DNA from: Pseudocercospora fijiensis CIRAD86
Taxonomy: Eukaryota; Ascomycota; Dothideomycetes; Mycosphaerellales; Mycosphaerellaceae
Reading direction: 5' to 3'
Length of the DNA: 64,000 bases
NCBI RefSeq assembly: GCF_000340215.1
Contig: NW_006921548.1
Coordinates: forward strand, 421,400-485,399
The position numbers and the translations under genes were made by a program. The notes beneath the pieces are model-generated. The model was not told the origin of the DNA. It saw only the letters and a program-made list of their open reading frames with translations, and made no database searches. The first letter of the stretch is position 1, and the number at the start of each line of letters is the position of its first letter. This document shows positions 1 to 11,405 of the stretch, piece after piece.

Positions 1-1290
1 AGGTCCGATTTGCGGCGTAGCTTAACCGCATTCGTCCTCCTTAACTATAGCGATATTAATTTTAAGGAGTTTCAATACGCTTAGCGCTACTCCTAAGACA
101 ATAGTGTTCTTATAGGTTAGAATAGCCCTATAGCGGTTTACAAATAGTAGCAACGTAAGCGCTCTATCGTCAAACTCGATAGGCAAGTTATAGCTACCCG
201 CCGTCCTACGGGGGGTAGCTAATAGTTAACCTGTTTTATCGCGGTGTCTATAGGACTTAAATTTAGCCTTAAGCGCTAATTTTAGGGTAGCCTTCGAAAT
301 AGAGCATCGTCCCGCTATCTATCGCGATTCTAATATTAATTCTTAGGCATTATAAGGCCGAGTCTACTGCTAAATCTCTTTGCTTACGTAGTTATATATA
401 CTAAAGCTATATAGTACGGCGTATCGAATGTAGTAACCTTCTCGAGACTAACCTTGCCTAGGTTAATTCTCTATAACTTTAATAGCGCTACTACTTATCC
501 GACTATAAGTCCCTAATCGAATTCGCCGCTATATAGCTTAATCTTTAAGGCTCTTTCTTCGGCGTACTTCTTATACGTCGATCGTTAAGAATTAGTAGTA
601 GCGGCGTATAGGGCAGTGCCTAGCTTCTAGTATATACTTTAGACCGACGGTAAGGGTATATAGTACTTAGGCGATTTAGTCGTTGCTATCGATAAGGTAT
701 ATATATATAGTCTTACCGGCCTTCGGGGCCTCTTATCCCTAGTAGTAGCTGCGGTAGATTACAATCTAATACTAAGACAATTAGGAGAAGGCGAGGAACT
801 TTTATAGTCTAAAGACGCGTAGGCAATCTATACTCTAGAGGGCTAAGTAGAAGTTAGCTACTAGCAAGAGGCTTCGGATAGCGTTAAATAGCTATTATAG
901 AGAATAATTATCGGTATATGTTTAAGGGGCGCTCGCAATACATGCGCTAGAAATATCTAATAGACCGTCCCTTAGTAGGTATTCTATAACCGCTTAGATC
1001 GTAAAACTAAGGCGACCTATATTAGTGTTCTTTTATGTTTCTATCGTCGTCTCTAATATAAGGGACCCGATGCCTTATCCTTTAAGCTATTCATTCTCCT
1101 TAAGAACCGTACGACTAGATCGAGTAGTAGATTAAGTCGACTATAGGCAAGGAAATTATACCGCTAGAGGGGCTACCGCTCGACAAGTCTATAGCAAGAT
1201 TTCCGGGTTCGTCTTTTATATCGAGACGCGGAATACTTAGTAGAACACGACACTTAGAACAGATCTAACGTAAGGGTAGTTAAATGTTCT
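1..1290. repeat. RIP-mutated repeat, unassigned
   Basis: The stretch has the TpA-rich, CpA/TpG-poor, CpG-containing texture of RIP-mutated repeats, with TAG and TAA in every frame. No domain was recognised on either strand. It may hold the C-terminal part of the DUF3435 relic that follows, which reads leftward, or a separate element cut by the window edge. Confidence 0.5.
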
Positions 1291-1299
1291 AGTATCCCG

Positions 1300-3560
1300 G
1301 GTCGATTTAATAAGCAGTATTAAGCGCCTCTTTACGATTATATAGGCGTTCTATATATAGTCTCTATATAATTCCGTAAGTAATCCGTACTAAGAAGCTA
1401 CGCTCCGTATAGAGGATATAGACAAGCAATTGCTTCCGTTTCTACTAAGCGCTTAAGATGCGCGTTTAATATATGCTTCCTAAGGCCTATATAGTTACGG
1501 AATTCTTTATAGCGTTGCTCCGGATTTAACCCTATACGACCTATATAGAAGATATACTACGTAGGCAGACAAATTATAGACACTTTATACTCGATAGGTC
1601 GAGCGAAAGCGGCCTCTATTATAGTAGGTGCGTTTCTAGGTCGACAAGCCTTAGTTATAGTAGGCTCTTAGACAATTAAAGCATCGACTGCTTAGTATCG
1701 TCTACTACGTTCTTCTATTAGCGAAATTTGACCTATCGAAGTAGCAAACTCGAATAGGGTAGAGAAAGCTCTCGCTCGCGCGGAACTAAGTAGTATAGGA
1801 GTAACAGGTTCTACGGGTAACTCCTGTACCTTATAACTAAGTGCTAGGTGTCGGAGCTGCTATCGGATGTCCGCGTTTGCTTGCTACCTAGGAAAGTTAG
1901 CTTAGATAGCTTATAATATGTCGACTTTTAGTATCCGCTTATAATTGCAATATTTAAGCCTAGCTTTCTTATAACGGGCGTATAGATCTATACCCTCTAC
2001 CTTAGTTACCGACCCGAACTAGGCCCTTATACGCTATATTAGCTGTTTGCGTTTCTTAATAAGACGCTAGAGTTTAGGATCTATATTAACTTCCTCTAGT
2101 TAAGTATCGGTAAGACTATAGGGACGACGCGGGTTAATCGTACGTGCTATACTAGTCGTAGTACGCAATACTCCGACCTAAGGCGTTAGACTATAGAAGA
2201 TTGCTATAGTGTCCTATCTAATCTGCCTAGGTAGGTAGTTCTATTAATATACCGCCGAGCTATAGTGCTATAGGATCTGATTCCGCTAGGAGTTACTAAT
2301 ATAGCCTACTAGCATTATCTAGTAAGCGCAGACCGAAAGGCGGAAGTAGTGCACTTACTACTACTATCTAACGCTTTACCCGTACCCCGGCGAAAGTTGT
2401 AGGGTAGAATCTTTATTCTAAATCTAGCGACGTTACCGATACGATTTAGCTGCTGCCGAAACTACTGCGCAGACTCCGGGGTATCTTCTAAGCGCTATAG
2501 ACTGCGTACAGTTAGTACTATCTAAGCAAACAAGGGTTTTTCGAGTTTCGACTCTTTTATCTTAAGTTCGAGCTAGTTAGTAAGTAGATTAATACGCAAG
2601 TTGTAAAGACATTCTGCATTAAGTAAGGGCTTATCGAATGCATCTTCGGCTAGTAGTATAGCGAGCAGAACGGTCTAGGGACATAGTAATAAACACTGCT
2701 CGTTATAGAGATCGGAAACCGAAAACTCATTTCTAGGCAAGTTAGTAAGTTTATAGCTAGGAAAGCAGGAGAGACCTACGAGTCCTTCGAGCCTAGATAG
2801 CCTTTAGTAAAAGCGAAGGTAAGCTTAACGATAACCCGAGGTAAGGCGTTAAGAGAAGCTTTCAGGTCTCGGATAAGTTTAATAGCAATATCGCTGTAAC
2901 AGATTCTTATTAGGGCGTCCGGCCGACTACTAGATATATAGGCGAGGTATATTACAAGGGCAAGCTATAAACGTTATCGTTCGTAGATAAATTTAATGTC
3001 TAGAGATGCCTATAGCGTCTTTAGCATTTCAAAGACGTCTTCTATATAGGTAGTGCTTTTGTCGGCTTTCTACGTCTCTAGCTCGAACTGTCCGGTAAGC
3101 CGCTATCGCACCTATTAATGTTTAGTCTATTGTTTGAATCAAATCTAGTTAATAGATAGTCTATACCCTACATATCTAGAGCTTAAGCTACTCCGGGAAG
3201 TAGTAATCGCGGGTCTCTTAACAATAGAGCATTTAGTATATATTCTAGTATATCTATAGCGTCGAGGTATAAATAACCTTGCCTTAGGAAAGCATACACT
3301 TAAGGAACGTATTAATCGAGGTAATGTCTAGGGCTAATAGCTCCTTAATAGGGTCGCATTCTAACTTATTCTCGTAGAAACTATAGACCGGTATTAATTA
3401 GAGCAGCCGGTTATTTAGGAAGGGAATTTATACTTGTACTATCTTCGCCTTATAAGCTTTAGACCTAATTCGCACTTGTACTCTTTCCTAGTTTCCTTTT
3501 AGGGGTTGTAGTTTGTCTGCTTCTGCCGCTAGTAGCCTACTAGGCGATCGGTCTCGGCCG
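1300..3560 (-). pseudogene. DUF3435 tyrosine-recombinase-like relic
   Basis: Read on the minus strand and allowing TAG/TAA for lost Gln or Trp, this resembles fungal DUF3435 (older name FluG-domain) proteins. They are tyrosine recombinases and the group includes the captain genes of Starship elements. About 2900-3100 reads YISSSRPDALI, like the Arg-box, followed by YSDIAIKLIRD. About 2800 reads FTKGYLGSKD, like the family's TKxYLGxKD segment. Upstream at 3300-3400 is an N-terminal helical part with CDPIKELL and TSINTFL. Many in-frame stops and at least one frame change show it is dead. It points out of the window to the left, so any cargo it once mobilised would lie there. Family assignment is by eye and the ends are approximate. 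Confidence 0.55.
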
Positions 3561-4003
3561 GGTACTTACGTCTCTTAACGCGCGTTAGAGGCATCGTAAG
3601 GTTATAGACGTCTAGCGTACGTACGTCCGTCGTCTGTAATTACATTCTTATAGCATTGCTAGAGCTGCTTCTACTAGTCGCGACCCTACTTCTAGTATAA
3701 CTTAGAGGCAACGCGAGCGCACGCCTGCGATATCTGTCTCGGCTCTAGACTCTAAACTAAGCCCTAGCTAGCCGCCCGAGCCCTAGTATAACCCGATACT
3801 AGCACTATTATAGAATCGCCTTGTATAGAATTAAGTGCTCTTTCTACCTAATATAGGCTATTTCTGTTCTTAGTTAGTGTTATTAATAGGCGCGGTAGGG
3901 CGCGTAGCGCGTTACCTAGGAAGCCGTACCTCGAAATCTACCGTAGACCTAAAATTCCCCTTTCTTCCCTCTTTTATAGTAGATTGCCTAGTAACTATCG
4001 AAA
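3561..4003. repeat. RIP-mutated spacer before the FAR1/MULE relic
   Basis: No coding domain is visible. The stretch lies between the DUF3435 relic and the first readable codon of the MULE relic. It probably contains the 5' end of that transposon, but I could not find its inverted repeat. Confidence 0.4.
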
Positions 4004-4216
4004 ATAGCTAAATCTCTATTATACGAAGAGTTTCTCGATAATCTTATCGCTAGCGGCGCGGTAGAGGCGGTAGAAGGCGCGCTCTCGGCGGTAGAAGAAG
4101 GCGCGCTCTCGGTAGTAGAAGGTATTAAAGATATTAAAGGTATTAAAGGCGCGCTATCGGCGGCGGCGGATGTTAAGTTATAGGAAGAGGTAGAAATAGT
4201 AATAGACGGCGCGCAA

Positions 4217-4412
4217 TGTTAGGACTAAAGAGGTTATATATAATTAGTATATAACCGGGCTCGAGTAAAGCTAGGGTCTCGATGCCTTAGGTAGGGCTTA
4301 GCGCTTAGCAGTAGGCTAACTTGCCTACCTTCCTCCCTCTCCTTCTAGCTCCTTATCGAATACTACCTGTACCTACTACTACCTATCTACCTACTAATAT
4401 ACCCTTCTTATA
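4217..4412 (+). repeat. 5' LTR of the Gypsy element
   Basis: Begins TGTTAGGACT and aligns along its whole length with 11111-11307, with one single-base indel and scattered C/T or G/A differences. It is preceded by target duplication copy CGCAA. The terminal TATA is a likely RIP product of a TACA-type end. Confidence 0.93.
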
Positions 4413-4430
4413 TAGTATTCGATCTACCCT
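4413..4430 (+). other. Primer-binding site of the Gypsy element
   Basis: The bases right after the LTR read TAGTATTCGATCTACCC. Undoing TpG-to-TpA and CpA-to-TpA changes gives a site that starts TGG, as expected for pairing with a tRNA 3' CCA end. The exact tRNA is not identified. Confidence 0.5.
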
Positions 4431-4479
4431 TTAAGGGCAGTAGCTAGATAGTCCTTATTTTAAGCTTTTAGCGGTATAG

Positions 4480-6004
4480 CTACGAAAACCGATTTAACTA
4501 TATTACGCCCGAAGAACGGGACCTACACGTACTATTCTACTAAAAACAACCGTACCAATTGTTAAGCAAGGCCTTCTATACGGCCTATTACACTAAGTTA
4601 AGCACATTAGACCGATACTCGCTAATTCCGCTACATCCGTACTATAGGGGCCTACAATATATTATTAGTGCTACCCCTTATTATAATAGCCGGCTTATTA
4701 CGAAGCAACAACCGTGCTGCCGCTAGCAGCGCTAGCAATAATAACTCTAGCGGCATAGTACCTACTAAAGTGCCTACTAAAGAGCCTACCGGAGGGCCTA
4801 CTAAAGGAGAACCTATAATTCTAGGTAACGACCTAGAATTGCCTATCGACGACATTCTTAACAATATTGTTAATCGTCGATATAGCCAACTAGCCTTTAG
4901 TCCTTAACTAGTAGGGAGACTTTAAGAAGCTACCTAAAACAGGCTTACTGCCCTACGTTAAGAACAGTAGCTAAAGGATAACCTCCTCGAGCTCCGTCGC
5001 CTTTAGGAAGCCCTAACAACTACTGCTAAACTAACAGTAGGACCTTCCTTATTATTAGTCTAGAAGAAGGATACTAAGCTTAAGGACTACACCGTGTTTA
5101 ACGGCTCTAGTCGCAAGCAGTACAATAATTATATGCGCGATTGTAAGCTTAACTAACGAAATGCACCGAGGGCTCTTCTAGACGACTATTTATTAGTTGT
5201 CTGCGCTATGTAGTACATTAGTAGCGACCTGAAACGTACCTAGGATAACCATTTTAACTCCCTCGATAATTAAACCGCTGTTTAGTAGCAAACCTATAAA
5301 ACCATTATGCTAGACACCCTTAGAAACCCTATACTTAAGGCAACAATATACTTAGGACCTGTATCTTCGAGCTAAACAAAAGACTAATCAATCGGCTCGC
5401 TCATTCGAGGCCTGTTTGAAGACCCTAGAAGACGACCTTCCGGCTAAGACTAATTCTATATAGATCTCGGAAATACGCCTAAAGCTTAGATAGGAACTAA
5501 TCCTCGAATTAGACCGTCGCCGTATATTCGAACAAGCTAACCTAATACGTATCTAATTTATAGTCGAAGTGGAAACAGCCGAACGAGCTATCTAGCTCTA
5601 ATAACGACTAGAATCGAGGATCCGACTAACTAGTACTAACCGTAGCAGCCGTAGCCGCGGAGGAAACCAAGGTTCCTACTAGGACAATAATGCTAATAAT
5701 AGGAATAGTAACGACCGTAGAAGAGGCCGTAGCCGGCGGCTATATAGAGGAGGCCGTAATAGGGGCCGTAGAAGGGGCTCGTATCCCTATAGTACTAATC
5801 GCTCAACTAATAATAGTAGTAATAGCGGCTATAGCAATCCCCCTACCGGATTGAAATGCTTTAACTATAATAGCACTAGCTACCTACTAGGACAATGCGA
5901 CAAACCTAAGGATTAGGCCTAGATCGACCGTGCTACCGCTAAGTACCGAAAGCACCTCTTAGCAGCTAACGCTACCCCTATAGGCTAACCTTCGAAAAAA
6001 GAAT
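4480..6004 (+). pseudogene. Gypsy gag relic with CCHC zinc knuckle
   Basis: Gag-like sequence: a low-complexity Asn/Ser/Thr/Pro N-terminal part, a helical capsid-like middle (around 5060-5540), an Arg/Gly-rich part (5640-5850) and a zinc knuckle at 5857-5900. The knuckle reads C-F-N-Y...Y...C, where the second Cys and the His have become Tyr, as TGC to TAC and CAC to TAC by RIP would give. The frame changes near 5335 and again near a run of six A at 5995-6000, just before TAA at 6004. That could be decay indels or, for the second, a -1 gag-pol shift. Confidence 0.65.
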
Positions 6005-6059
6005 AAGCGCCGCACTAACTATTAGCCTTGTATAGCGTAAGACTATCGACATTGTGCTA

Positions 6060-9000
6060 GCTATTATACATACCTGTCTCGTATCGGACACGTATAGAAC
6101 TAACTATAAGACTAAGGTTATGCTAGATCTAGGAAATTCAGTTAGTGCCCTTATTAGCTATCGCCTAGCTAAGTAATTAGACCTTCAACAATTGCCTAGG
6201 ACTAACCTGCTAACCCTTGCTTAGTTTAATAACGCTCGGCACTTAACCTATAGAGCCTACTATATTTATATAGTCCTAAGAGATAACCTCGGCAACGAGC
6301 GCCTACTAGACTTCACTGCCTACGCAGTAGACATAGACAACCTTCTACCCGACATTGTTATTAGCAACCCTGTTCTTAAGTACTATGCTATAGTTATAGA
6401 CTTGGGTAGTTAATAATAGCGATTTAGAATCGCTAGGAAAGAGGACATTAAACACATTAATGTTAGCGAGTGCCCTAATAATATTAGGGTCCTATTTATT
6501 AGTAACCTAACCCTAGCTAATCCGACTACCGACCTGCTCGGTAGTAATAACGATAAACTAGTGCCCCCTAATAGTATAGATCCTAAACAGCTTAAGCGCA
6601 TACTAGAACCCATTCGAGAGACCTATATTAATGTGTTTAAATACTACTTAGCATCGACATTGCCTATATTTAAAGAGACGGATTATAAGATTGATATTAT
6701 AGAGGGCAAGGAGGTTCCTTTTAGCCCCCTCTACAACCTTAGTAAACGAGAGCTTACTATGTTACGTAAGTACCTAGAGGAAAACCTAGCTAATAGTCGA
6801 ATTCGGTATAGCAATAGCCCTGCTAGTACACCTATCCTATTCGTACTAAAGAAGGATAGCGGCCTACGTTTATATATTAATTATAGAGGGCTTAATGCTG
6901 TTACTATTAAAGACCGCTGTCCACTTCCGCTTATTAATAAGACTCTCGATTGCCTTTCTAGTGCCTACTACTACACTATATTAGACATTAAGGACGCCTA
7001 TTACCGCATCTGTATTCGCAAGGGCGATAAATAGAAGATAGCCTTTCGCACTCGTTATAGCTATTTCGAGTACTTAGTTATGCTATTCGGCTTAGCTAAT
7101 GCCTCTACAACATTCTAGTCCTATATCAATCGGGCCCTTTCGGGCCTATTAGACTACCTCTATATAGTTTACCTAGATAACATCCTAGTTTATATACACT
7201 CCCCTAACATTGCGGAGTACTAGGCTACAGTCCGTAAGGTACTCGATCGCCTACGAGCCTATAGCTTGTATTACAAGCCTTCTAAATGCACCTTTGCTAC
7301 TAAAGAGGTATTATTCCTTAGCTTCCTCGTATTAACTAAGGGTATTAAGGCTAATCCTAATCGGATCAAAACTATTACTAAATAGCCTATTCCTACGTTA
7401 ATTAAGGAGCTATAGTCGTTCCTCGGCTTCGCTAATTTCTATCGTCGCTTTATTAAGGGCTATTTACGGCATGTAATGCCCCTAACTGAGCTTACTAAAA
7501 CTAAGGCTAACCTAAACAGAGAGTTTAAATAGGCTGCTAGAGCACAAGCCGCTTTTAACGGTCTAAAGCAACGCTTTACTAAAGTCCCCTTGTTATACTA
7601 TTTTGTACTAAGCAAGCAGATCCGAATTAAGACTAACGCTTCACAGTTTGCTGTATTAGCTATTATGTTACAATAGGCTAATAACACCTACTAGCACCTA
7701 ATTGCCTTCTTCTTACGGAAGATAATTAATGCTAAGCGTCGCTACGAGACCTACGAGTAAGAGCTCCTAGCTATTGTCGAGGCCTTCAAGCATTAGCGCT
7801 ACTATCTCGATAGTGCCTAGCACACAATTTAGGTCTATATAGACTATAACAACCTACGTAGTATTACTAAGGTTATAAGGGTTATAGGTCGACAGGCTAG
7901 ATAGGCCGTCTACCTCGCCGGGTTCGATTTTAATATATTATATCGGCTAGGCGTAAGTAACCCTACCGATAGCCTATCGAGGCGGCCTAATTACGACAGC
8001 GAGACTTAGTAATCTATTAATTTATTGTTTCTAACCCTGTAGTATAAGATTGCTATAGCCCGTATTGTTAATAAGCAAGCGTAGGATAAGCGGACTTCCG
8101 GACCCCGCGGCGGCAACAAATACTATAGCGGAGTTGTCGTTCTTCTAGTACGCGTTAGAAAGGACGTAGATCGCTCGAGCTATAATAACTCGATTAAAGA
8201 TATTGCTATCTATAGCGATAGCACTATAGAAGAGGTTGCAGTAGTTCCGGCTACTAGTGCTATTAGATACATATAATGCGTACCTCGTTTAATAGCGAGG
8301 GTGCTATTAAATAACCTTATAAATAGGGATAGTTAATCGTTTATAGATGAGCTGTTACGGGCTTAGCAGAGGGACGCCTTTGCTATTAAACGTATTAATA
8401 GGCTTGTAAGTAGACAAACGACTCGATCTAGCAATTAGTCGATCGATAACAAAGGTTACTTAAAGTTCAAGGGCAGATACTATGTCCCCGCTAAACAATC
8501 GATTAGACAAGAACTTTTAAAGCGACACTATAATAGTAAGCTTGCTAGTTACTATAGTATAGAGAGGTCGCACGAGCTGCTATCGCGCACATACTACTAG
8601 CTAAATAGTAAGCGGCATATAAAAGAATACGTGCAGACCTACGCAGTATGCTAGCATATTAAAGCACTAAAGCACCTACTATTTAGCGAGTTGTCTTTAC
8701 TTCCTGTTCCTAGGAAGCTATTCGTAGAACTTATAATAGATTTCATTATAGGCCTTCCTCCTACTAAGCGTAGGGGTAGCAAGGATGTATATAATGCTAT
8801 CCTTGTTATAGTAGATCGACTTACTAAAGGCGCTCGATATATCCCGGCGCGTAAAGACTAGACTGCTATTAATATAGCAGAAGCGCTATAGAGCAACATC
8901 TTCTATACCTATTAGGGAACCCCTAAGGGGATAGTATCCGATCGTCGATCGATACTAATATTATATTATTAGAGCGAGATATACCTACAGCTAAGACTAA

Positions 9001-9868
9001 AGCATCGGCTATTAATAGCCTTCTATCTATAGACTAACGGTTAAATAGAGAGGCAGAATGCTACCCTATAGCAGTACCTGCGTAGCTATATTAATAAGAA
9101 CCCCGAGGATTGGGTCAACCTCCTATAGCCTATAGAGTTTGTATATAATAATAGTATACACTCATCTACTAAGGTTTTACTATATATAGCTATAATAGGC
9201 TAAAACGCCGCGTTACTACAAGATCTATTTACCTCGCTCGAGGCCGAGCGTAAGGAAAGGGAAGCGCGTTAAGTACTAGAGACACTAGCGGCAATAGAAC
9301 GTGTCTAGAAGATGCGGGAAATCTATACTAAGATAGCTAAGAGGCTAACAAAGGCTTAAGAGTACTAAAAGACCTACTACGATAAGCGCTATACACTAAT
9401 AACCTTTAAACAAGGCGATATAGTTATACTTAGTACGAAGAACCTCCGTATCCGTAAGCACCTATTACCTAACGGCAAAATAAGGCCTAATCTCGTACTA
9501 AGATACATTAGCCTATTCCGCATTCGAGAGGCTAAGGGTATATAGGCCTACTAGTTATAGCTTCTACCCTATTACACTATCTATAATACCTTCTATGTAT
9601 CCCTCCTTAAGCTATACTACTAGCGCGAAGGCGATAAAGCGCCTACTAAGTTAGAAGAAGTCTTAGCCGATAGTGAAGAGCTATAGTCTATAGAGCGCAT
9701 ACTAAAGCATCGGACTAGGTAAGGCAAGAAGGAGTACCTCCTAAGATAGTAAGGCTATTTACCTAAATAGGACTCGTAGGAGGCTAAAGACTCTTTTAAG
9801 GATATAACTGAGTTGTTAGACGAGTATTAGACTAGTGTAAAGAATAAGAAGAAGGCTAAGAGGCTATA
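6060..9868 (+). pseudogene. Gypsy pol relic (protease, RT, RNase H, integrase, chromodomain)
   Basis: One frame runs from the protease to the end without indels; it is broken only by TAG/TAA from mutated Gln and Trp codons. Protease at 6123-6200 (LDLGNS). Reverse transcriptase at 6690-7240 with FVLKKDSGLRLYINYRGLN, DIKDAYYRI and a catalytic box YLDN at about 7180, where GAT-GAC has become GAT-AAC. RNase H starts near 7630 as KTNAS instead of KTDAS. Integrase at 8500-9330 has an HHCC-type start, IIDFIIGLP, and SDRRSI. The chromodomain at about 9654-9835 reads ERILKHRTRQGKKEYLL with a mutated Trp-Gly-Tyr stretch. The element cannot encode active enzymes. Confidence 0.88.
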
Positions 9869-11110
9869 ATGTTACTATTAGGGCCTAGGACTAATACTAT
9901 CCCCGGGGTACTATTAGCTAACTAATTAGAAGCAAGCAATTGTTAGTAACAAAGGACAATAAGACTATACTACTATAGAATCCACCTCTTTACTAGCGCA
10001 TCCTATAAGACCCTTCTCTTAGCGCCCCCTTCTATTCCTTTATTCTATCGAGGCCCTAAGGCCTAAGCGATCGACAAGGGCGATACGCGCGCGCGCGTAC
10101 GAATAACGGTAATAAAGACGATAGTGTCGCGCTACGAGCTAGCAGTGTGCTAGTAGCCGGCGCGGCTATATTAGTAACGGTATTGCGGAGTATATTATTA
10201 TCTAAAGAAGGAAGGACACGACTATATTAGTAACGGTGTTACTAAGTTGTTATTAGTTAACGAAGGAAATTAGAAGCAAGGTAAAGTTAGCGCTAAGACG
10301 GCTAGCGCCGCTATTATTAATATTACTTACTATTATTACTACGCCTATAGATACAACCTTACCTATACTACGAGCCTAAGGCACTAAGGGGTTGATTAAA
10401 ACTTTAATTAAAACTTTAAGCCGCCTAAAAGATTAAGCGACTAATAGACTAACTAAGGGCAAAACTATAGAGCTAAGTTAGCCGGGGTCGATCTTGCGGA
10501 CAATAGGTTACTCCTCGATCTTTCCGACCCTTTAAGCGAGGCGAACCTTAACTATTACACTTATAATAGCCTTTACCTATAGAGACTAGAAGAACTGAGT
10601 TTTTTGAAAAGATATAATTAGTTAACACTTAAAGGCTACTAAACCTAACTAATTAGGGCTAGTAAAACTACGATAGTAAATAATAGCCCTTATAATAACA
10701 AGGACGACCCTCGGAACGGACAAACCCTCGGAAGCGGACATTTCTAGGTCTTTTAGAGTAGACGTAGAGAACTCGGAACGACATTACTTAGAACGGAGGC
10801 AGGGCTGTAATACCTCGTACGTCTACCTATTATAGTAGGGAAGACGCGCTCGTATTGTAATTAGTCGAAGGCCTTCAATTCTTGTAAATATATATTACTT
10901 TATAGTTTATTATATATAGGGATAGCGTAGTTAGAGTTGCACATTGTACTATATTAGAGGTGAGGTTTAATATAGTTATATAATCGGTAGTTATACGTTC
11001 AATTTAGCGCGGACTAAGCGGCTTATTAGACCTACTAAGTTAGTAGTAATAGAGGTTGAGACTAGAACAAAGACCGGCTACGAGGGCGCGGCCTTTAGAA
11101 GGGAAGCGTG
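9869..11110 (+). repeat. Gypsy 3' internal non-coding part
   Basis: About 1.2 kb between the chromodomain end and the 3' LTR shows no domain on either strand. The last bases before the LTR (gaagggaagcg) are purine-rich and are the likely polypurine tract. Confidence 0.5.
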
Positions 11111-11307
11111 TATTAGGACTAAAGAGGTTATACGTAATTAGCATATAACCGGGCTCGAGTAAAGCTAGGGTCTCGATGCCTTAGGTAGGGCTTAGCGCTT
11201 AGTAGTAGGCTAACTTGCCTGCCTTCCTCCCTCTCCTTCTAGCTCCTTATCGAATACTACCTATACCTACTACTACCCTATCTACCTACTAATATACCCT
11301 TCTTATA
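11111..11307 (+). repeat. 3' LTR of the Gypsy element
   Basis: Begins TATTAGGACT where the 5' copy has TGTTAGGACT, a TpG-to-TpA change. Ends CTTCTTATA and is followed by target duplication copy CGCAA (11308-11312). Confidence 0.93.
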
Positions 11308-11405
11308 CGCAATCGACGGTAGTAGATATTAAGTCGTAGGAAGAGGTAGAAATAGTAATAGACGGCGCGCAATCGACGGTAGTAGATATTAAGTCGTCGG
11401 AAGAG
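11308..11405 (+). repeat. 60-bp tandem unit inside the MULE relic
   Basis: The unit starting CGCAATCGACGGTAGTAG at 11308 recurs at 11368 after exactly 60 bp. A diverged copy is also visible just left of the Gypsy insertion (about 4165-4216). It lies in the coding frame of the MULE relic and encodes a 20-residue repeat containing EEVEIVIDGAQ. Confidence 0.8.

Larger units (their letters stand above)
4217..11307 (+). mobile_element. Ty3/Gypsy chromodomain retrotransposon
   Basis: A 7.09-kb element bounded by two near-identical LTRs (4217-4412 and 11111-11307) and flanked by the 5-bp target duplication CGCAA (4212-4216 and 11308-11312). The order is LTR, primer site, gag with zinc knuckle, protease, reverse transcriptase, RNase H, integrase, chromodomain, a long 3' non-coding part, LTR. 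Domain order plus the C-terminal chromodomain place it with the chromoviruses. It is inserted in a MULE relic. RIP has made it non-functional: stops from CAG/CAA/TGG and Asp-to-Asn changes in catalytic motifs. Confidence 0.92.

Noticed and set aside
5335..6004. Programmed -1 frameshift between Gypsy gag and pol at a run of six A
   Set aside because: The C-terminal gag frame does lead into pol by a -1 step at the A run, but the N-terminal gag frame is the same as pol, and an indel near 5335 explains the difference. Two compensating indels are as likely as a programmed site.
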